DNA of 64,000 bases from Clostridiales bacterium (GTDB lineage: Bacteria > Bacillota > Clostridia > Christensenellales > Borkfalkiaceae). Position 1 is the stretch's first letter. Each line of letters starts with the position of its first letter. Under the pieces are notes generated by a model, which had not been told where the DNA came from, did not search any database, and worked only from the letters and a program-made list of their open reading frames with translations. Below are positions 20,585-29,552 of the stretch, in pieces. A program made the translations under genes and the position numbers. The stretch lies in the NCBI GenBank assembly GCA_015069285.1, contig SVIX01000003.1, positions 1 through 64,000 of the forward strand. The letters run 5' to 3'.

Positions 20585-20613
20585 TTGACAATCGCGAAAA
20601 GAAAGGTTATAAT
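20585..20613 (+). promoter_or_regulatory. Promoter of the cardiolipin synthase gene
   Basis: TTGACA (20585-20590) and TATAAT (20608-20613) with a 17-bp spacer, a consensus sigma-A promoter 25 bp before the start codon. Confidence 0.8.
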
Positions 20614-20637
20614 ATATAATATAGTAGAGGCGAAAGA

Positions 20638-22221
20638 ATGAGGAAGTTAAGCGATAGAAAGAAAAAGTGGATAGAGCGCACGGCAAAAAACGACCGTAGT
20701 TATAAACTGTTTTTGTATAACAGGTTGTTTATGTTTTTATTGTCGGTGCTTTTACAGCTAATAGGTTACGCGTTGCTTTTGTTGGCGTTTGCGTACGATT
20801 CTTCCTTCGGTTTTTTCGTGCAAGTTACGGTCGGCGTGCTTGCCGTGGTGTTCGTGTTAAGGATAATCAACAAAAACGAACGCGCGTCTTCCAAATTGAG
20901 CTGGATAATTATTATTTTGATATTCCCCGTATTCGGCGTGCCGATGTATTTAATGAACGGTAGCGGTAGACCGACGCGTAGAATGAAAAAACGCATTACG
21001 CAAGCGAAAGCGGAAAACGAAAAACGGCTTGGGAAAACGCTCGTACCGACGCAAACGACGCGCCGTAACGCAATAACGCATTATATAGCGAAAAGCGGTA
21101 ATTATCCTGCTTTTTACGACGGGGAGGTTACTTATTATAAAGCGGGGGAAGAGGTGTTCCCCGTGATGATAGAGGAATTAGAAAAAGCGGAAAAATTTAT
21201 TTTGGTGGAATATTTCATTATCGCGCACGGAAAAATGTGGGAGCAAGTTTTAAAAAGGTTATTGGAAAAAGCTTCGCAAGGCGTGCAGGTGCGTATTATT
21301 TACGACGATTTCGGGTGTATGGTGACTTTACCGCCCCGTTACGACGAATATTTGGAAAGTCTTTCGCCGAATATAAAATGCCTTGCGTTTAATACCGTCG
21401 TGCCTTTATTTGCCGTTCGAATGAACAACCGCGACCACCGTAAAATGCTCGTAATAGACGGCAAGGTGGCGTTTACGGGCGGGGTCAACCTCGCGGACGA
21501 ATATATCGGTGAAAAGAGGCGGTTCGGGTATTGGAAAGACTCCGCCGTTAAAATTACGGGTAACGCGGTGCGTTCCTTTGCGCAGTCCTTCTTTTATATA
21601 TGGAACGCGTTCCGTAAAGATAAAGAGGACGTTTGCGAGTTCGTTGCGCCCGTACGGGAGGGCGAGGATAAGGCGGGGTTGATAATACAGCCTTACGACG
21701 ATTGTCCGTTAGACAATATCAGCGTAGGCGAAACGGTGTACGTCGATACGATAGACCGCGCCGAAAAATACGTTTGGATTTTTACGCCGTATCTGATTTT
21801 GGACGACTATATGCGCGCGTCTTTGTGCCAAGCGTCCCTCCGTGGCGTGGACGTACGAATCGTAACGCCCGCTATTCCCGATAAGAAAACGGTGTACCGT
21901 CTAACGCGCGCCAATTACGAAATTTTGCTAAAAGCGGGCGTAAAAATTTACGAGTATACCCCCGGATTTATCCATTCCAAAAGTATGGTGTGCGACGATG
22001 ATTGCGCGGTGGTGGGAACGATTAATCTCGATTATCGCAGTCTGTACCACCATTTTGAAAACGCCGTGTATTTTTCAGGTTGCGACGCGGTAAACGAGGT
22101 CAAACGCGATTGCGAAGAAACGTTTGCCGTAAGCAAACTTTGTACTTTGGAAAACGTCAAACGCGGAGTCGTCGGACGGCTTATCGATTCCGTTCTTCGC
22201 GTATTCGAAACGCTAATGTGA
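20638..22221 (+). CDS. cls: Cardiolipin synthase, phospholipase D family
   Basis: This 527-aa membrane enzyme joins two phosphatidylglycerols into cardiolipin. Two N-terminal membrane helices (about residues 28-50 and 54-75) and a short conserved WIIIILIFPVFGVPMY segment precede two HKD domains. In HRKMLVID the catalytic residues are H267, K269 and D274. In HSKSMVCD they are H446, K448 and D453. The length is slightly above the usual 480-510 aa. It is followed 19 bp later by a small zinc-ribbon protein. Confidence 0.93.
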   Translation: MRKLSDRKKKWIERTAKNDRSYKLFLYNRLFMFLLSVLLQLIGYALLLLAFAYDSSFGFFVQVTVGVLAVVFVLRIINKNERASSKLSWIIIILIFPVFGVPMYLMNGSGRPTRRMKKRITQAKAENEKRLGKTLVPTQTTRRNAITHYIAKSGNYPAFYDGEVTYYKAGEEVFPVMIEELEKAEKFILVEYFIIAHGKMWEQVLKRLLEKASQGVQVRIIYDDFGCMVTLPPRYDEYLESLSPNIKCLAFNTVVPLFAVRMNNRDHRKMLVIDGKVAFTGGVNLADEYIGEKRRFGYWKDSAVKITGNAVRSFAQSFFYIWNAFRKDKEDVCEFVAPVREGEDKAGLIIQPYDDCPLDNISVGETVYVDTIDRAEKYVWIFTPYLILDDYMRASLCQASLRGVDVRIVTPAIPDKKTVYRLTRANYEILLKAGVKIYEYTPGFIHSKSMVCDDDCAVVGTINLDYRSLYHHFENAVYFSGCDAVNEVKRDCEETFAVSKLCTLENVKRGVVGRLIDSVLRVFETLM

Positions 22222-22240
22222 GAAAAGAGGTAATAAAAAA

Positions 22241-22573
22241 ATGAGCAAACAAACGAGAAGGGAAAAACGAGAAAAGGAAGCGCGCATTTTGGCGGAAATA
22301 GACGAGGCGATGCAATCCAAACAAACCAATCAAGAGGTGGAAAGTACCCCCGATACCACCCCGACCCCTTCGGTTTACGACGCGACGATGCCGAGCGAAG
22401 TGCATTGTAAAAAATGCAAAACGCTAATGGAAAAGGGCGTTTGTCCTGCCTGCGGATTTAAAATTTACGTGCCGATGAACGCCGAAAAACGCAATAAAAT
22501 CAAATTGATAACGACGATAATAGGGTTCGTGGTGTTTTTCGTAATATTTATCATTTTGCAATATAAAAAATAA
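22241..22573 (+). CDS. Small zinc-ribbon protein with C-terminal membrane helix
   Basis: This 110-aa protein of unknown function has a charged, coiled N-terminus (MSKQTRREKREKEARILAEI), a linker rich in Thr/Pro, a zinc ribbon with two CxxC pairs (CKKCKTLM and CPACGFKIY) and one C-terminal membrane helix (TTIIGFVVFFVIFIIL). It is probably anchored by its tail with the ribbon in the cytoplasm. It starts 19 bp after cls behind AAAGAGGT, so the two are likely co-transcribed. Confidence 0.7.
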   Translation: MSKQTRREKREKEARILAEIDEAMQSKQTNQEVESTPDTTPTPSVYDATMPSEVHCKKCKTLMEKGVCPACGFKIYVPMNAEKRNKIKLITTIIGFVVFFVIFIILQYKK

Positions 22574-22601
22574 TAATAATAAAGATTTGGAAAAAATTGA
22601 G

Positions 22602-22648
22602 AAAAGTCCTCTTGCGCGTTGTTTAATAAGCAAGAGGACTTTTGTCAC
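22602..22648 (+). terminator. Terminator after the cls unit
   Basis: AAAAGTCCTCTTGC (22602-22615) pairs with GCAAGAGGACTTTT (22630-22643), with a T run at the end. Confidence 0.85.
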
Positions 22649-22710
22649 AAGAAAAAATGATTATTGTCATAAATTCTTATGATATTTTTTAAAAAATAGG
22701 TGTTGTTTGA

Positions 22711-22739
22711 TTGTTTTTAACGCGTAGGTGTGGTATAAT
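22711..22739 (+). promoter_or_regulatory. Promoter placing the start site on the start codon
   Basis: TTGTTT (22711-22716), a 17-bp spacer and TATAAT (22734-22739). The predicted +1 (seven bases after the -10 box) is 22746, the A of the ATG of the next gene. Confidence 0.65.
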
Positions 22740-22745
22740 TACGGT

Positions 22746-23609
22746 ATGAAGATAGCATTTTTCAATTTTTGGTATTTTTTTTGGATAGTCTTTTTCACAG
22801 GCGTTTTTTTCGGCTTGTATTTTTTGCTTAGAAACAAAAGCGAAAAAACGAAAAAGGCGGTACTGTTTTCCATTCTTTTGGCGATGCTTGCTTTGCATTT
22901 TTTAAAGTGTTTATTCCCGCCTTATTCTACGGATACGGACAGGCTGTACCGCGATATATTTTTTATCAATATTTGCGCCGCGAATATTTTCCTGTTCCCC
23001 TTTTTCTTTTTATCCAAAAACGACGCGGTAAAAGATTATATGTTTTATATCGGCGTAATCAGCGGAGTTTTGTCTATGCTTTTACCCTTAGAGCCTATGA
23101 AAAAATCCGACCAAGCGGGGGAATGGCTGGATATTATCCGTTTCTACGTGCATCACGCCTTTTTGTGGATAGTTCCTCTGTTGATGGTGACTTTAAAATT
23201 ACACAAATTGGATTATAGACGGGTTTGGAAAGTGCCGGGGTGCTTGTTGTTGGTGATGCTCTTTATCATGATAAACCAAATTTTCCAAAGCGAATTGGGG
23301 TTCGTGCCCTTACGCGACGACAATTTCCTTGACCCAAACTATAAAAACTCGTCGTATATTTGGGGCGCGGACGATGAAATCGGGGAGTTTTTTGCGATAT
23401 TTTGTCCGAAACTTTTCAAAACCGTACCCGTGGGCGAATTTGCCGGTCAAACGAAGTATTGGCCGTTGGTATGGCTTATCGTACCTGCGTACCTATTGTT
23501 GACGCCGATTGTGTTTGGAATTTCGCTTATTTTTGATTATAAGGCGTTTAAAAAAGACTTAGACGCATTTTTCGATAAAATAAAAGAAAAAAGGAGAAGA
23601 AAGGAATGA
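22746..23609 (+). CDS. YwaF/TMEM164-like integral membrane protein A
   Basis: This 287-aa protein has seven or so hydrophobic segments and no signal peptide. The spacing of a conserved Cys (C77, in INICAAN) and His (H136/H137, in YVHHAFLW), about 59 residues apart, and the L-x-P pattern recall the YwaF/TMEM164 family, whose human member is reported as a Cys/His-dependent phospholipid acyltransferase. The ATG at 22746 is used because the longer frame would start inside the -10 box. No ribosome site precedes it. It overlaps the next gene, a paralogue, by 4 bp. Confidence 0.65.
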   Translation: MKIAFFNFWYFFWIVFFTGVFFGLYFLLRNKSEKTKKAVLFSILLAMLALHFLKCLFPPYSTDTDRLYRDIFFINICAANIFLFPFFFLSKNDAVKDYMFYIGVISGVLSMLLPLEPMKKSDQAGEWLDIIRFYVHHAFLWIVPLLMVTLKLHKLDYRRVWKVPGCLLLVMLFIMINQIFQSELGFVPLRDDNFLDPNYKNSSYIWGADDEIGEFFAIFCPKLFKTVPVGEFAGQTKYWPLVWLIVPAYLLLTPIVFGISLIFDYKAFKKDLDAFFDKIKEKRRRKE

Positions 23610-24367
23610 GTTTTCGGGACTGGTTATTTTCAAATATGCCGGAGGGTTCGGAGGTAAACGGTGCGTGGAAATTACCGCATATTTTAACGCTCGTAGGCTG
23701 TATCGCCGTGATTATCCTTTTCGCGTTCGTGTTCCGTAAAAAGGAAGAAAGAACGAGAAAAATCGTCGTGCGTATTCTCATCGGCTTGATTTTGTTTTTT
23801 GAAATAGCAAGACGGGTTATCAATTTTATCCGCGGTTCGCACGTGACGCTTAACGATTATTTGTATACGCTGTTGCCTCGGCCTTGGTGCGCGATTTCCT
23901 GTTGGGCGATGATTGTCGCAATGTTTGCCAATAAGAAATTTTTATGGAATTTTGCGTGTACGACGTCTTTCTTGTGCGCGCTTATCTTTTTCGCCTACCC
24001 CGAAGCGGGTTTTACCAATAAATACGTGGCGTTCGAGCATTTGTATTCCATCGGTACGCACTCGTTGCTCCTCGTGGGGTCTATTACGCTCATCACTTTA
24101 AAATTTACCGATTTCGATTATAAAACGGCGTGGAAAGAGGGGATTTGTTTGGCGGTGATTTACGCATACGCCTTTCTGGAAATTTATCTGTTGGATATTG
24201 CCAGCGACCCCTTATACTTTATGCCAAACGGCGACGTGGCGAAAGTGCTCGGCAATATGCCGTACGGATTGTACTTACCCTTGTACCTCGTTTTCGTTAG
24301 CGTGTATTTTTCCGCGTTCTATTTTATTACCTATCTCGCGCGTAAAAAACGAGCGAAACAACCGTAA
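23606..24367 (+). CDS. YwaF/TMEM164-like integral membrane protein B
   Basis: This 253-aa protein is a distant relative of the preceding gene product. It starts with a conserved WKLPHILTL segment, has about six membrane helices, and carries the same Cys and His pair (C95 in RPWCAISCW, H152 in IGTHSLLL), 57 residues apart. The ATGA overlap with the first gene implies coupled translation and perhaps a heteromer. If the TMEM164 likeness holds, it may act on membrane lipids; the neighbouring cls gene makes that plausible but proves nothing. Confidence 0.65.
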   Translation: MSFRDWLFSNMPEGSEVNGAWKLPHILTLVGCIAVIILFAFVFRKKEERTRKIVVRILIGLILFFEIARRVINFIRGSHVTLNDYLYTLLPRPWCAISCWAMIVAMFANKKFLWNFACTTSFLCALIFFAYPEAGFTNKYVAFEHLYSIGTHSLLLVGSITLITLKFTDFDYKTAWKEGICLAVIYAYAFLEIYLLDIASDPLYFMPNGDVAKVLGNMPYGLYLPLYLVFVSVYFSAFYFITYLARKKRAKQP

Positions 24368-24380
24368 AACCGTAAACGAA

Positions 24381-24808
24381 AAAAACACCGCTCCTTTAGA
24401 GTGATACTCTTAACGGAGTATCACTCTAACTCTATTCGCCTTCGGCGAGTTCTATTGCTACGCAGTGATATTCGGCTTACGCCGAGTGATATTTGCTACG
24501 CAAGTTTAGGGCGAATAGAATATCACTGAAGCCACAAGGCTTCAATATCACTGTCGCTGTGCGACAATATCACTCTTTGCGTCAGCAAAGAATATCACTT
24601 TATAACAACAGAAAAAGAGATAACGTTTCGACAAACACGATTTGTTATCTCTTTCTGTCGTTATAAGAACCTGCTACGCAGAACCTTGTTATTTGCTTCG
24701 CCTTAGCCCATTTGTATTTGACCGGTCAAATGCGATGCTCGCACTTAGTAGAGTTTTCAAATTCTCCGCTAAGAACATCAGCCCTTTTCCAAAAGAGCGG
24801 TGTTTTTT
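24381..24808. repeat. Hairpin array lodged in a terminator loop, site 1
   Basis: The outer arms AAAAACACCGCTC (24381-24393) and GAGCGGTGTTTTT (24795-24807) are perfectly complementary and would make an ordinary bidirectional terminator. Between them lie some 400 bp of small hairpins joined by AGTGATATT on the left and AATATCACT on the right (for example GAAGCC/GGCTTC, TCGC/GCGA, CTTTGC/GCAAAG). Next is a long AACAGAAAAAGAGATAAC / GTTATCTCTTTCTGT stem (24608-24658), then TTTGACCGGTCAAA and GATGCTCGCA segments. The same interior occurs at 34111-34565. No protein is encoded. Confidence 0.8.
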
Positions 24809-24824
24809 GGTATTCGTTTCGCTA

Positions 24825-26111
24825 TTACCGTATAACGATTCCGCCTTCCTCAAAAAGCAGGTCGGAGGAGTAAAAGGCGGTGATACCGTTACACATTTCC
24901 GTGTAATCGTTTTTTGCGAAACATTCGCAAGCGGAATGCATCGCAAGTTGCGGAAGTCCGATGTCCGCGCCGTTCACGCCGAAACGGGCGAGGGACGCCA
25001 TTGCCAAAGTCGAACCGCTTCTTGCGTCCGAACGGTTGAAAAAGCTTTGATATTTTACGCCCGCCTTTTCAAATACCGTCTTCACGACGGCGGAAGAAAG
25101 CGCGTCCGTTGCGTACGCGCCGTTCGCGTGCGACTTGATAGCAACGCCTGCGCCGAGCTTGGTTTTGTTGGTCACGTCGCTCTTTTCAGGGTGGTTAGGG
25201 TGCGTTGCGTGCGCGTTATCTACCGATAATAAGAAGGAGGAAAGGAGCGCTTTGTAGTATTCGTTGTCGTCGAAACGGAGCGCGTACGCAATTCTACGCA
25301 AGGTATTTTCCAAAAAATCCCCGCACGCGCCTTGAGGGGTACGGCTACCGATTTCTTCGTGGTTAAAAAGCGTCGCAACGCAAACGCCGTCGCTTTCCGC
25401 GTGCGTGATTAGACCTTCTATCGACGCGCAAACGCTCGTCAAATTGTCAATTCTCGGCGAGGCGATAAACTCGTCGTTTACGCCGAAGGTATAGGGGGAT
25501 TGCGCGCTTACCGCGAATAAATCGTAAGAAATTACCCGTCCTTCGCCCGAAATGGAAGAAAGGAATTTCTCTTCCGCGTTTTCAAAATCCAAAGACAATA
25601 ACGGCAATAAATCCACTTGCGGATTGACGGCAAAGCTTTCGTTGACGGTGCGGTTAATATGCACGGCTTGCGAAGGGACGGTTACGAAAAAGGGGGATTG
25701 CACGAGTTCTTTGACGAGCTTTCCGTTTTCGTTTTTAATTACCTGTCCCGCAATCGTTAAAGGTCGGTCGAAAAAGGAATACCAAATTCCTCCGCCGTAC
25801 GTTTCGACGTTTAAGCTTAAGCAACCCGCCGATTTTACGATAGGGTTTTCTTTTAATTTTAACATAGGCGAATCCAAATGCGACGCGACGATTTTATAGT
25901 GGAAGTTGTCCAAACCCCCGACGGTGAACGCCACCAAACTTGCTCCGCGCGTAACGAAATATTTTCCGCCTTCTGAAATTTCCCAATCCTCCGCTTCGGA
26001 TAAAGCGGTAAAGCCGTTGTCGCGTAAAATACGCTCTGCGTTTTGCATAGCGTGGTACGCGGTGAGCGAAGATTGTAAAAATTCCGTCAATTTTTGTAAC
26101 GATTCATTCAT
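24825..26111 (-). CDS. apeB: M18 family metallo-aminopeptidase
   Basis: This 428-aa cytosolic zinc aminopeptidase trims N-terminal residues from peptides. Metal-binding and family motifs are visible in order: KIVASHLDSPMLKLKENP, GGGIWYSFFDRPLTIAGQV, HINRTVNESFAVNPQ, the FNHEEIGSRT glutamates, SVDNAHATHPNHPEKSD, and LPQLAMHSACE near the C-terminus. The ATG at 26111 follows AAAGGAG on the minus strand. An 18-residue upstream extension lacks a ribosome site. The length matches the family. Confidence 0.9.
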   Translation of the reverse strand: MNESLQKLTEFLQSSLTAYHAMQNAERILRDNGFTALSEAEDWEISEGGKYFVTRGASLVAFTVGGLDNFHYKIVASHLDSPMLKLKENPIVKSAGCLSLNVETYGGGIWYSFFDRPLTIAGQVIKNENGKLVKELVQSPFFVTVPSQAVHINRTVNESFAVNPQVDLLPLLSLDFENAEEKFLSSISGEGRVISYDLFAVSAQSPYTFGVNDEFIASPRIDNLTSVCASIEGLITHAESDGVCVATLFNHEEIGSRTPQGACGDFLENTLRRIAYALRFDDNEYYKALLSSFLLSVDNAHATHPNHPEKSDVTNKTKLGAGVAIKSHANGAYATDALSSAVVKTVFEKAGVKYQSFFNRSDARSGSTLAMASLARFGVNGADIGLPQLAMHSACECFAKNDYTEMCNGITAFYSSDLLFEEGGIVIR

Positions 26112-26267
26112 AAGTATATACTCCTTTATAGTTATTATTGTAGCATTTTTATCGGCGTTTGACAAGTCTTTGCAATAAGAAATTCGTCGGAATTCGTCGG
26201 AATTTGTGTTAAGCGCAAAACAAAAATGAAAAAATCGTGAAATAGCCGATTTTATATTGTTAGGCGC

Positions 26268-26295
26268 TTGACAAAGCGTACAAAAGGTTTATAAT
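26268..26295 (+). promoter_or_regulatory. Promoter of marR-ABC operon
   Basis: TTGACA (26268-26273) and TATAAT (26290-26295) with a 16-bp spacer, about 40 bp before the MarR start. Confidence 0.75.
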
Positions 26296-26333
26296 AAAAA
26301 GCGTAGAATAAACACGAAGGAGAATAGATTAAG

Positions 26334-26801
26334 ATGACGCAAAAACAAAAAAAGGACTATCTTGCAAAATTATTTAAACTTATGCGCTTGCAAAGCAATA
26401 TGAAACTGATTACCAACGGTAAATCACGCTTTTCTGAAACGGAACTTCGGTTGCTTGGCGAAATTTTAACGGCGAGTTACGAAGGTAGGCAGTTAATCGC
26501 CAGCCGTCTTGCCGAATTGCTCGGCATTACCCGTTCGGCGGTTTCTCAAATCGTCAATAAGTTGGAAAAGGAAGGCGTCGTGTGCAGAACTCCTAGCGAT
26601 TCGGATAAAAAAATCGCGTACGTAAAAATATCCGACGAGGCGTTGGAAACTTATAACGAAGACCTCCAAAACAGCATGGAGTGCGTTGGCAGGCTCGTTT
26701 CCGAATTTGGGGAAGAAAAATTCAAACAAATGTATAAAATGATTGAAGAATTCGTGCAGTTAGCGCAAAACAACTGCAAAACGAAAAAAGTAGGAAAGTA
26801 A
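26334..26801 (+). CDS. MarR family transcriptional regulator
   Basis: This 155-aa winged-helix regulator has the recognition segment ASRLAELLGITRSAVSQIVNKLEKEGVV and the wing RTPSDSDKKIAYVKIS, with dimerising helices at both ends. It starts behind GAAGGAG and lies 18 bp upstream of an ABC exporter gene in the same direction. The usual logic for such pairs is that the regulator represses its own operon until a toxic ligand binds, but no operator palindrome stood out. Confidence 0.9.
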   Translation: MTQKQKKDYLAKLFKLMRLQSNMKLITNGKSRFSETELRLLGEILTASYEGRQLIASRLAELLGITRSAVSQIVNKLEKEGVVCRTPSDSDKKIAYVKISDEALETYNEDLQNSMECVGRLVSEFGEEKFKQMYKMIEEFVQLAQNNCKTKKVGK

Positions 26802-26819
26802 GAGGTTAATAAAGAAAGT

Positions 26820-29552
26820 ATGTTGCAGTTAAAGGACGTAAAAAAAGACTATCTTTCGGGTAGCAATACCGTACACGCGCTCAAAGGCGTAACGCTTAAT
26901 TTTCGCGCCAACGAATTCGTGTCCATTTTAGGCGCGAGCGGTTGCGGAAAAACGACGCTACTCAATATTATCGGCGGACTCGACCACTATACGTCGGGGG
27001 ATTTGGTGATTTGCGGTAAATCGACCAAAGATTATAAAGACCGCGATTGGGACGTATACAGAAATCACAGAATCGGATTCGTTTTTCAATCGTATAATTT
27101 AATTCCGCATCAAACGGTTTTAGGCAACGTAGAACTTGCCTTAACGATTGCGGGCGTTTCAAAAACCGAACGCCGTCAACGCGCGATGGAGGCGCTTTGC
27201 AAAGTGGGCTTGGAGACGGAAATGCACAAACGCCCCAACCAACTTTCGGGCGGTCAAATGCAAAGGGTGGCGATTGCCCGCGCGCTCGTCAATAATCCCG
27301 AAATTTTGCTCGCCGACGAACCGACGGGCGCGTTGGATACGACGACGAGTATACAAATTATGGAGCTTATCCGCGAAATTGCGGGAGAACGGCTCGTGAT
27401 TATGGTTACGCATAACCCTGAAATTGCCGAGCAGTATTCCACGCGTATCGTTCGTCTTCAAGACGGGCTCGTTCTGTCGGATAGCAATCCCTACGAAGGG
27501 GAAGAGCGTTCCGCTCCGCTCGTAGAACAAACGCCGATAAAGGAAGAAAACGAGGCGCGTCGCGCGAAAAGAAAGACGGAAAGAAAACGCCGTGAGAAAT
27601 CGTCGATGTCTTTTATTACGTCGCTTGGGCTTTCCTCTCGTAATTTATTGACGAAAAAGGGCAGAACGGCGGTGACCTCCGTGGCGGGCAGTATCGGCAT
27701 TATCAGCGTTTGTTTGGTGCTTGCGCTTTCCAACGGGTTCAACGGATATATTCAAAAAACGCAGGAGGATATGCTCTCGTCCAATCCTTTGGAAATTACC
27801 GAAACGACGGTGAACGTGGACGCGATTATGTCGGGAATGATGTCGGCGGGCGATATGCCCGATTTGTCGCAAATAGGCGATAGGGTATACGTAAATTCCT
27901 TTTTGACGAATATCGCGCAAGGAATGACGGTAAACAACGATTTGTCCGACGAATACCTTTCTTATATCGAAAGTATGGACGAGGAATTGTATACGGCGAT
28001 TGTGTATAGTAGCGGTATGCAAGTGAATAATAACCTTTATACCGAAGTAGAAATCGACGTGAACGGCGAAACGACGAAAACGGTTATGTCGTTATCCGCG
28101 TTGAAAGCGTACTATACGCTCAAACTCACGCAACAGGAAGAAAAATACGCCTCGCTTGCTTACCTCGTCGATTACTTGGGTAGCATTTACGGAAAAATGC
28201 CGGGTACGGCGGACGTTAGCGACGATAAATTCGGGGCATACGTGCAAGAACAGTACGACGTAATCAAAGGACGTTTCCCCCAAACCCCCAACGAGGCGGT
28301 GCTCGTTATCGGCGGAAATAACGATATGACCGATTTAACGCTTGCGCAACTTGGATTTATCGGTGAAAAGGAATTTTTAGCGCTCTTCCCGCAAGAAGGC
28401 GAAGCGGTAGAAGATAGTGAAAAATATCAAACGATGATTGATTTTTCTACCATTCTCGGCAAATCGTTTATGCTTAATTATAACGACGCCGTGTATACGA
28501 AAGCGGAGAATACGAGCGAGTATTTATACGATTATCAAGGTTCGAGAAAGGAACTAGGAACGGCAAGCCAAGACTACGGCGTGGAGGTAAAAATTTCGGG
28601 AATTTTAAGGCTCAAAGATTCGTATAATTACGGGTGTTTGGGTAGCGGATTATATTTAACCGAACAGCTCTTAAACGAATATCAAGCGGTAAATATAAAT
28701 TCCAATCTCGCCAAAACCTTGCGTATGCAAGCGGAAAAATCGACGGCGTTCGGCGCGCTTACGGGCGCGCTTGCGCAGTTGCCTGCGGGTTCGGACGAAT
28801 ACAACGCAAAAATGCAAGAAATTCAGCAATTTATGTATGAAAATATGCCAACGGGCTCGTTTAAATGCGCCGCGGAGAACCTGTCTTCGTACTATATGTC
28901 GGGCGAATCGGTCAGCGAAGGCGAGGGAATGAAAGGAATGTTCTTCCTCTACGGCGATTCGGCGATTCGCGCGGTCGGCGGTAAGGATAAAGTCAATTCC
29001 ATTGAAATTTATACGGACAATTTCGAACACAAAGACGCCGTGCTTGCCCATCTTGATAAATGGAACGATACGCACGAAACGGATCAGCAGGTAAAATACA
29101 CGGATACGGTAGGAATGATGATGGCGATGGTGGAAACGATGCTCAACGCCATAACCTACGTGCTTGTAGCCTTTACCGCCATTTCGCTCGTCGTATCCTC
29201 CGTAATGATAGGGATAATCACCTACGTATCGGTAGTGGAACGCACCAAAGAAATCGGGGTATTGCGTTCGCTTGGCGCAAGAAAAAGGGACATCAAAAAT
29301 CTGTTTAACGCCGAAACGTTTATCATCGGTTTAACCTCGGGTGTATTCGGCGTAGCCGTTACCTATTTATTATCCGTAGGCATCAACGCGTTGCTTGGGC
29401 ATTTGACGGGTATCACCACGCTTGCAAGCTTGCCCTTTACCTCAGCGTTTATTATGGTATGCGTCAGCGTTGCGCTTACGCTTATCAGCGGTTTAATCCC
29501 TGCCAACGCGGCGGCGAAGAAGGACCCGGTGATTGCCCTTAGAACAGAGTAA
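26820..29552 (+). CDS. MacB-type ABC transporter, ATPase-permease fusion
   Basis: This 910-aa protein fuses an ATPase domain to a FtsX/MacB-like permease. The ATPase (residues 1-225) has Walker A GASGCGKTT at 38-46, the signature LSGGQ at 142-146 and Walker B ILLADEPTGALD. A charged linker (about 235-260) leads to a first membrane helix (about 280-300), a large extracytoplasmic domain (about 305-770) and a C-terminal FtsX domain with three helices (about 775-905) including ERTKEIGVLRSLGARKRDI. Relatives export peptides, antibiotics or lipoproteins. The MarR gene upstream suggests inducible resistance or export. Confidence 0.9.
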   Translation: MLQLKDVKKDYLSGSNTVHALKGVTLNFRANEFVSILGASGCGKTTLLNIIGGLDHYTSGDLVICGKSTKDYKDRDWDVYRNHRIGFVFQSYNLIPHQTVLGNVELALTIAGVSKTERRQRAMEALCKVGLETEMHKRPNQLSGGQMQRVAIARALVNNPEILLADEPTGALDTTTSIQIMELIREIAGERLVIMVTHNPEIAEQYSTRIVRLQDGLVLSDSNPYEGEERSAPLVEQTPIKEENEARRAKRKTERKRREKSSMSFITSLGLSSRNLLTKKGRTAVTSVAGSIGIISVCLVLALSNGFNGYIQKTQEDMLSSNPLEITETTVNVDAIMSGMMSAGDMPDLSQIGDRVYVNSFLTNIAQGMTVNNDLSDEYLSYIESMDEELYTAIVYSSGMQVNNNLYTEVEIDVNGETTKTVMSLSALKAYYTLKLTQQEEKYASLAYLVDYLGSIYGKMPGTADVSDDKFGAYVQEQYDVIKGRFPQTPNEAVLVIGGNNDMTDLTLAQLGFIGEKEFLALFPQEGEAVEDSEKYQTMIDFSTILGKSFMLNYNDAVYTKAENTSEYLYDYQGSRKELGTASQDYGVEVKISGILRLKDSYNYGCLGSGLYLTEQLLNEYQAVNINSNLAKTLRMQAEKSTAFGALTGALAQLPAGSDEYNAKMQEIQQFMYENMPTGSFKCAAENLSSYYMSGESVSEGEGMKGMFFLYGDSAIRAVGGKDKVNSIEIYTDNFEHKDAVLAHLDKWNDTHETDQQVKYTDTVGMMMAMVETMLNAITYVLVAFTAISLVVSSVMIGIITYVSVVERTKEIGVLRSLGARKRDIKNLFNAETFIIGLTSGVFGVAVTYLLSVGINALLGHLTGITTLASLPFTSAFIMVCVSVALTLISGLIPANAAAKKDPVIALRTE

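Noticed and set aside
24381-24808. CRISPR array
   Set aside because: Repeated units are hairpins with short AATATCACT joints of unequal spacing. There are no uniform repeats or unique spacers, and no cas genes.
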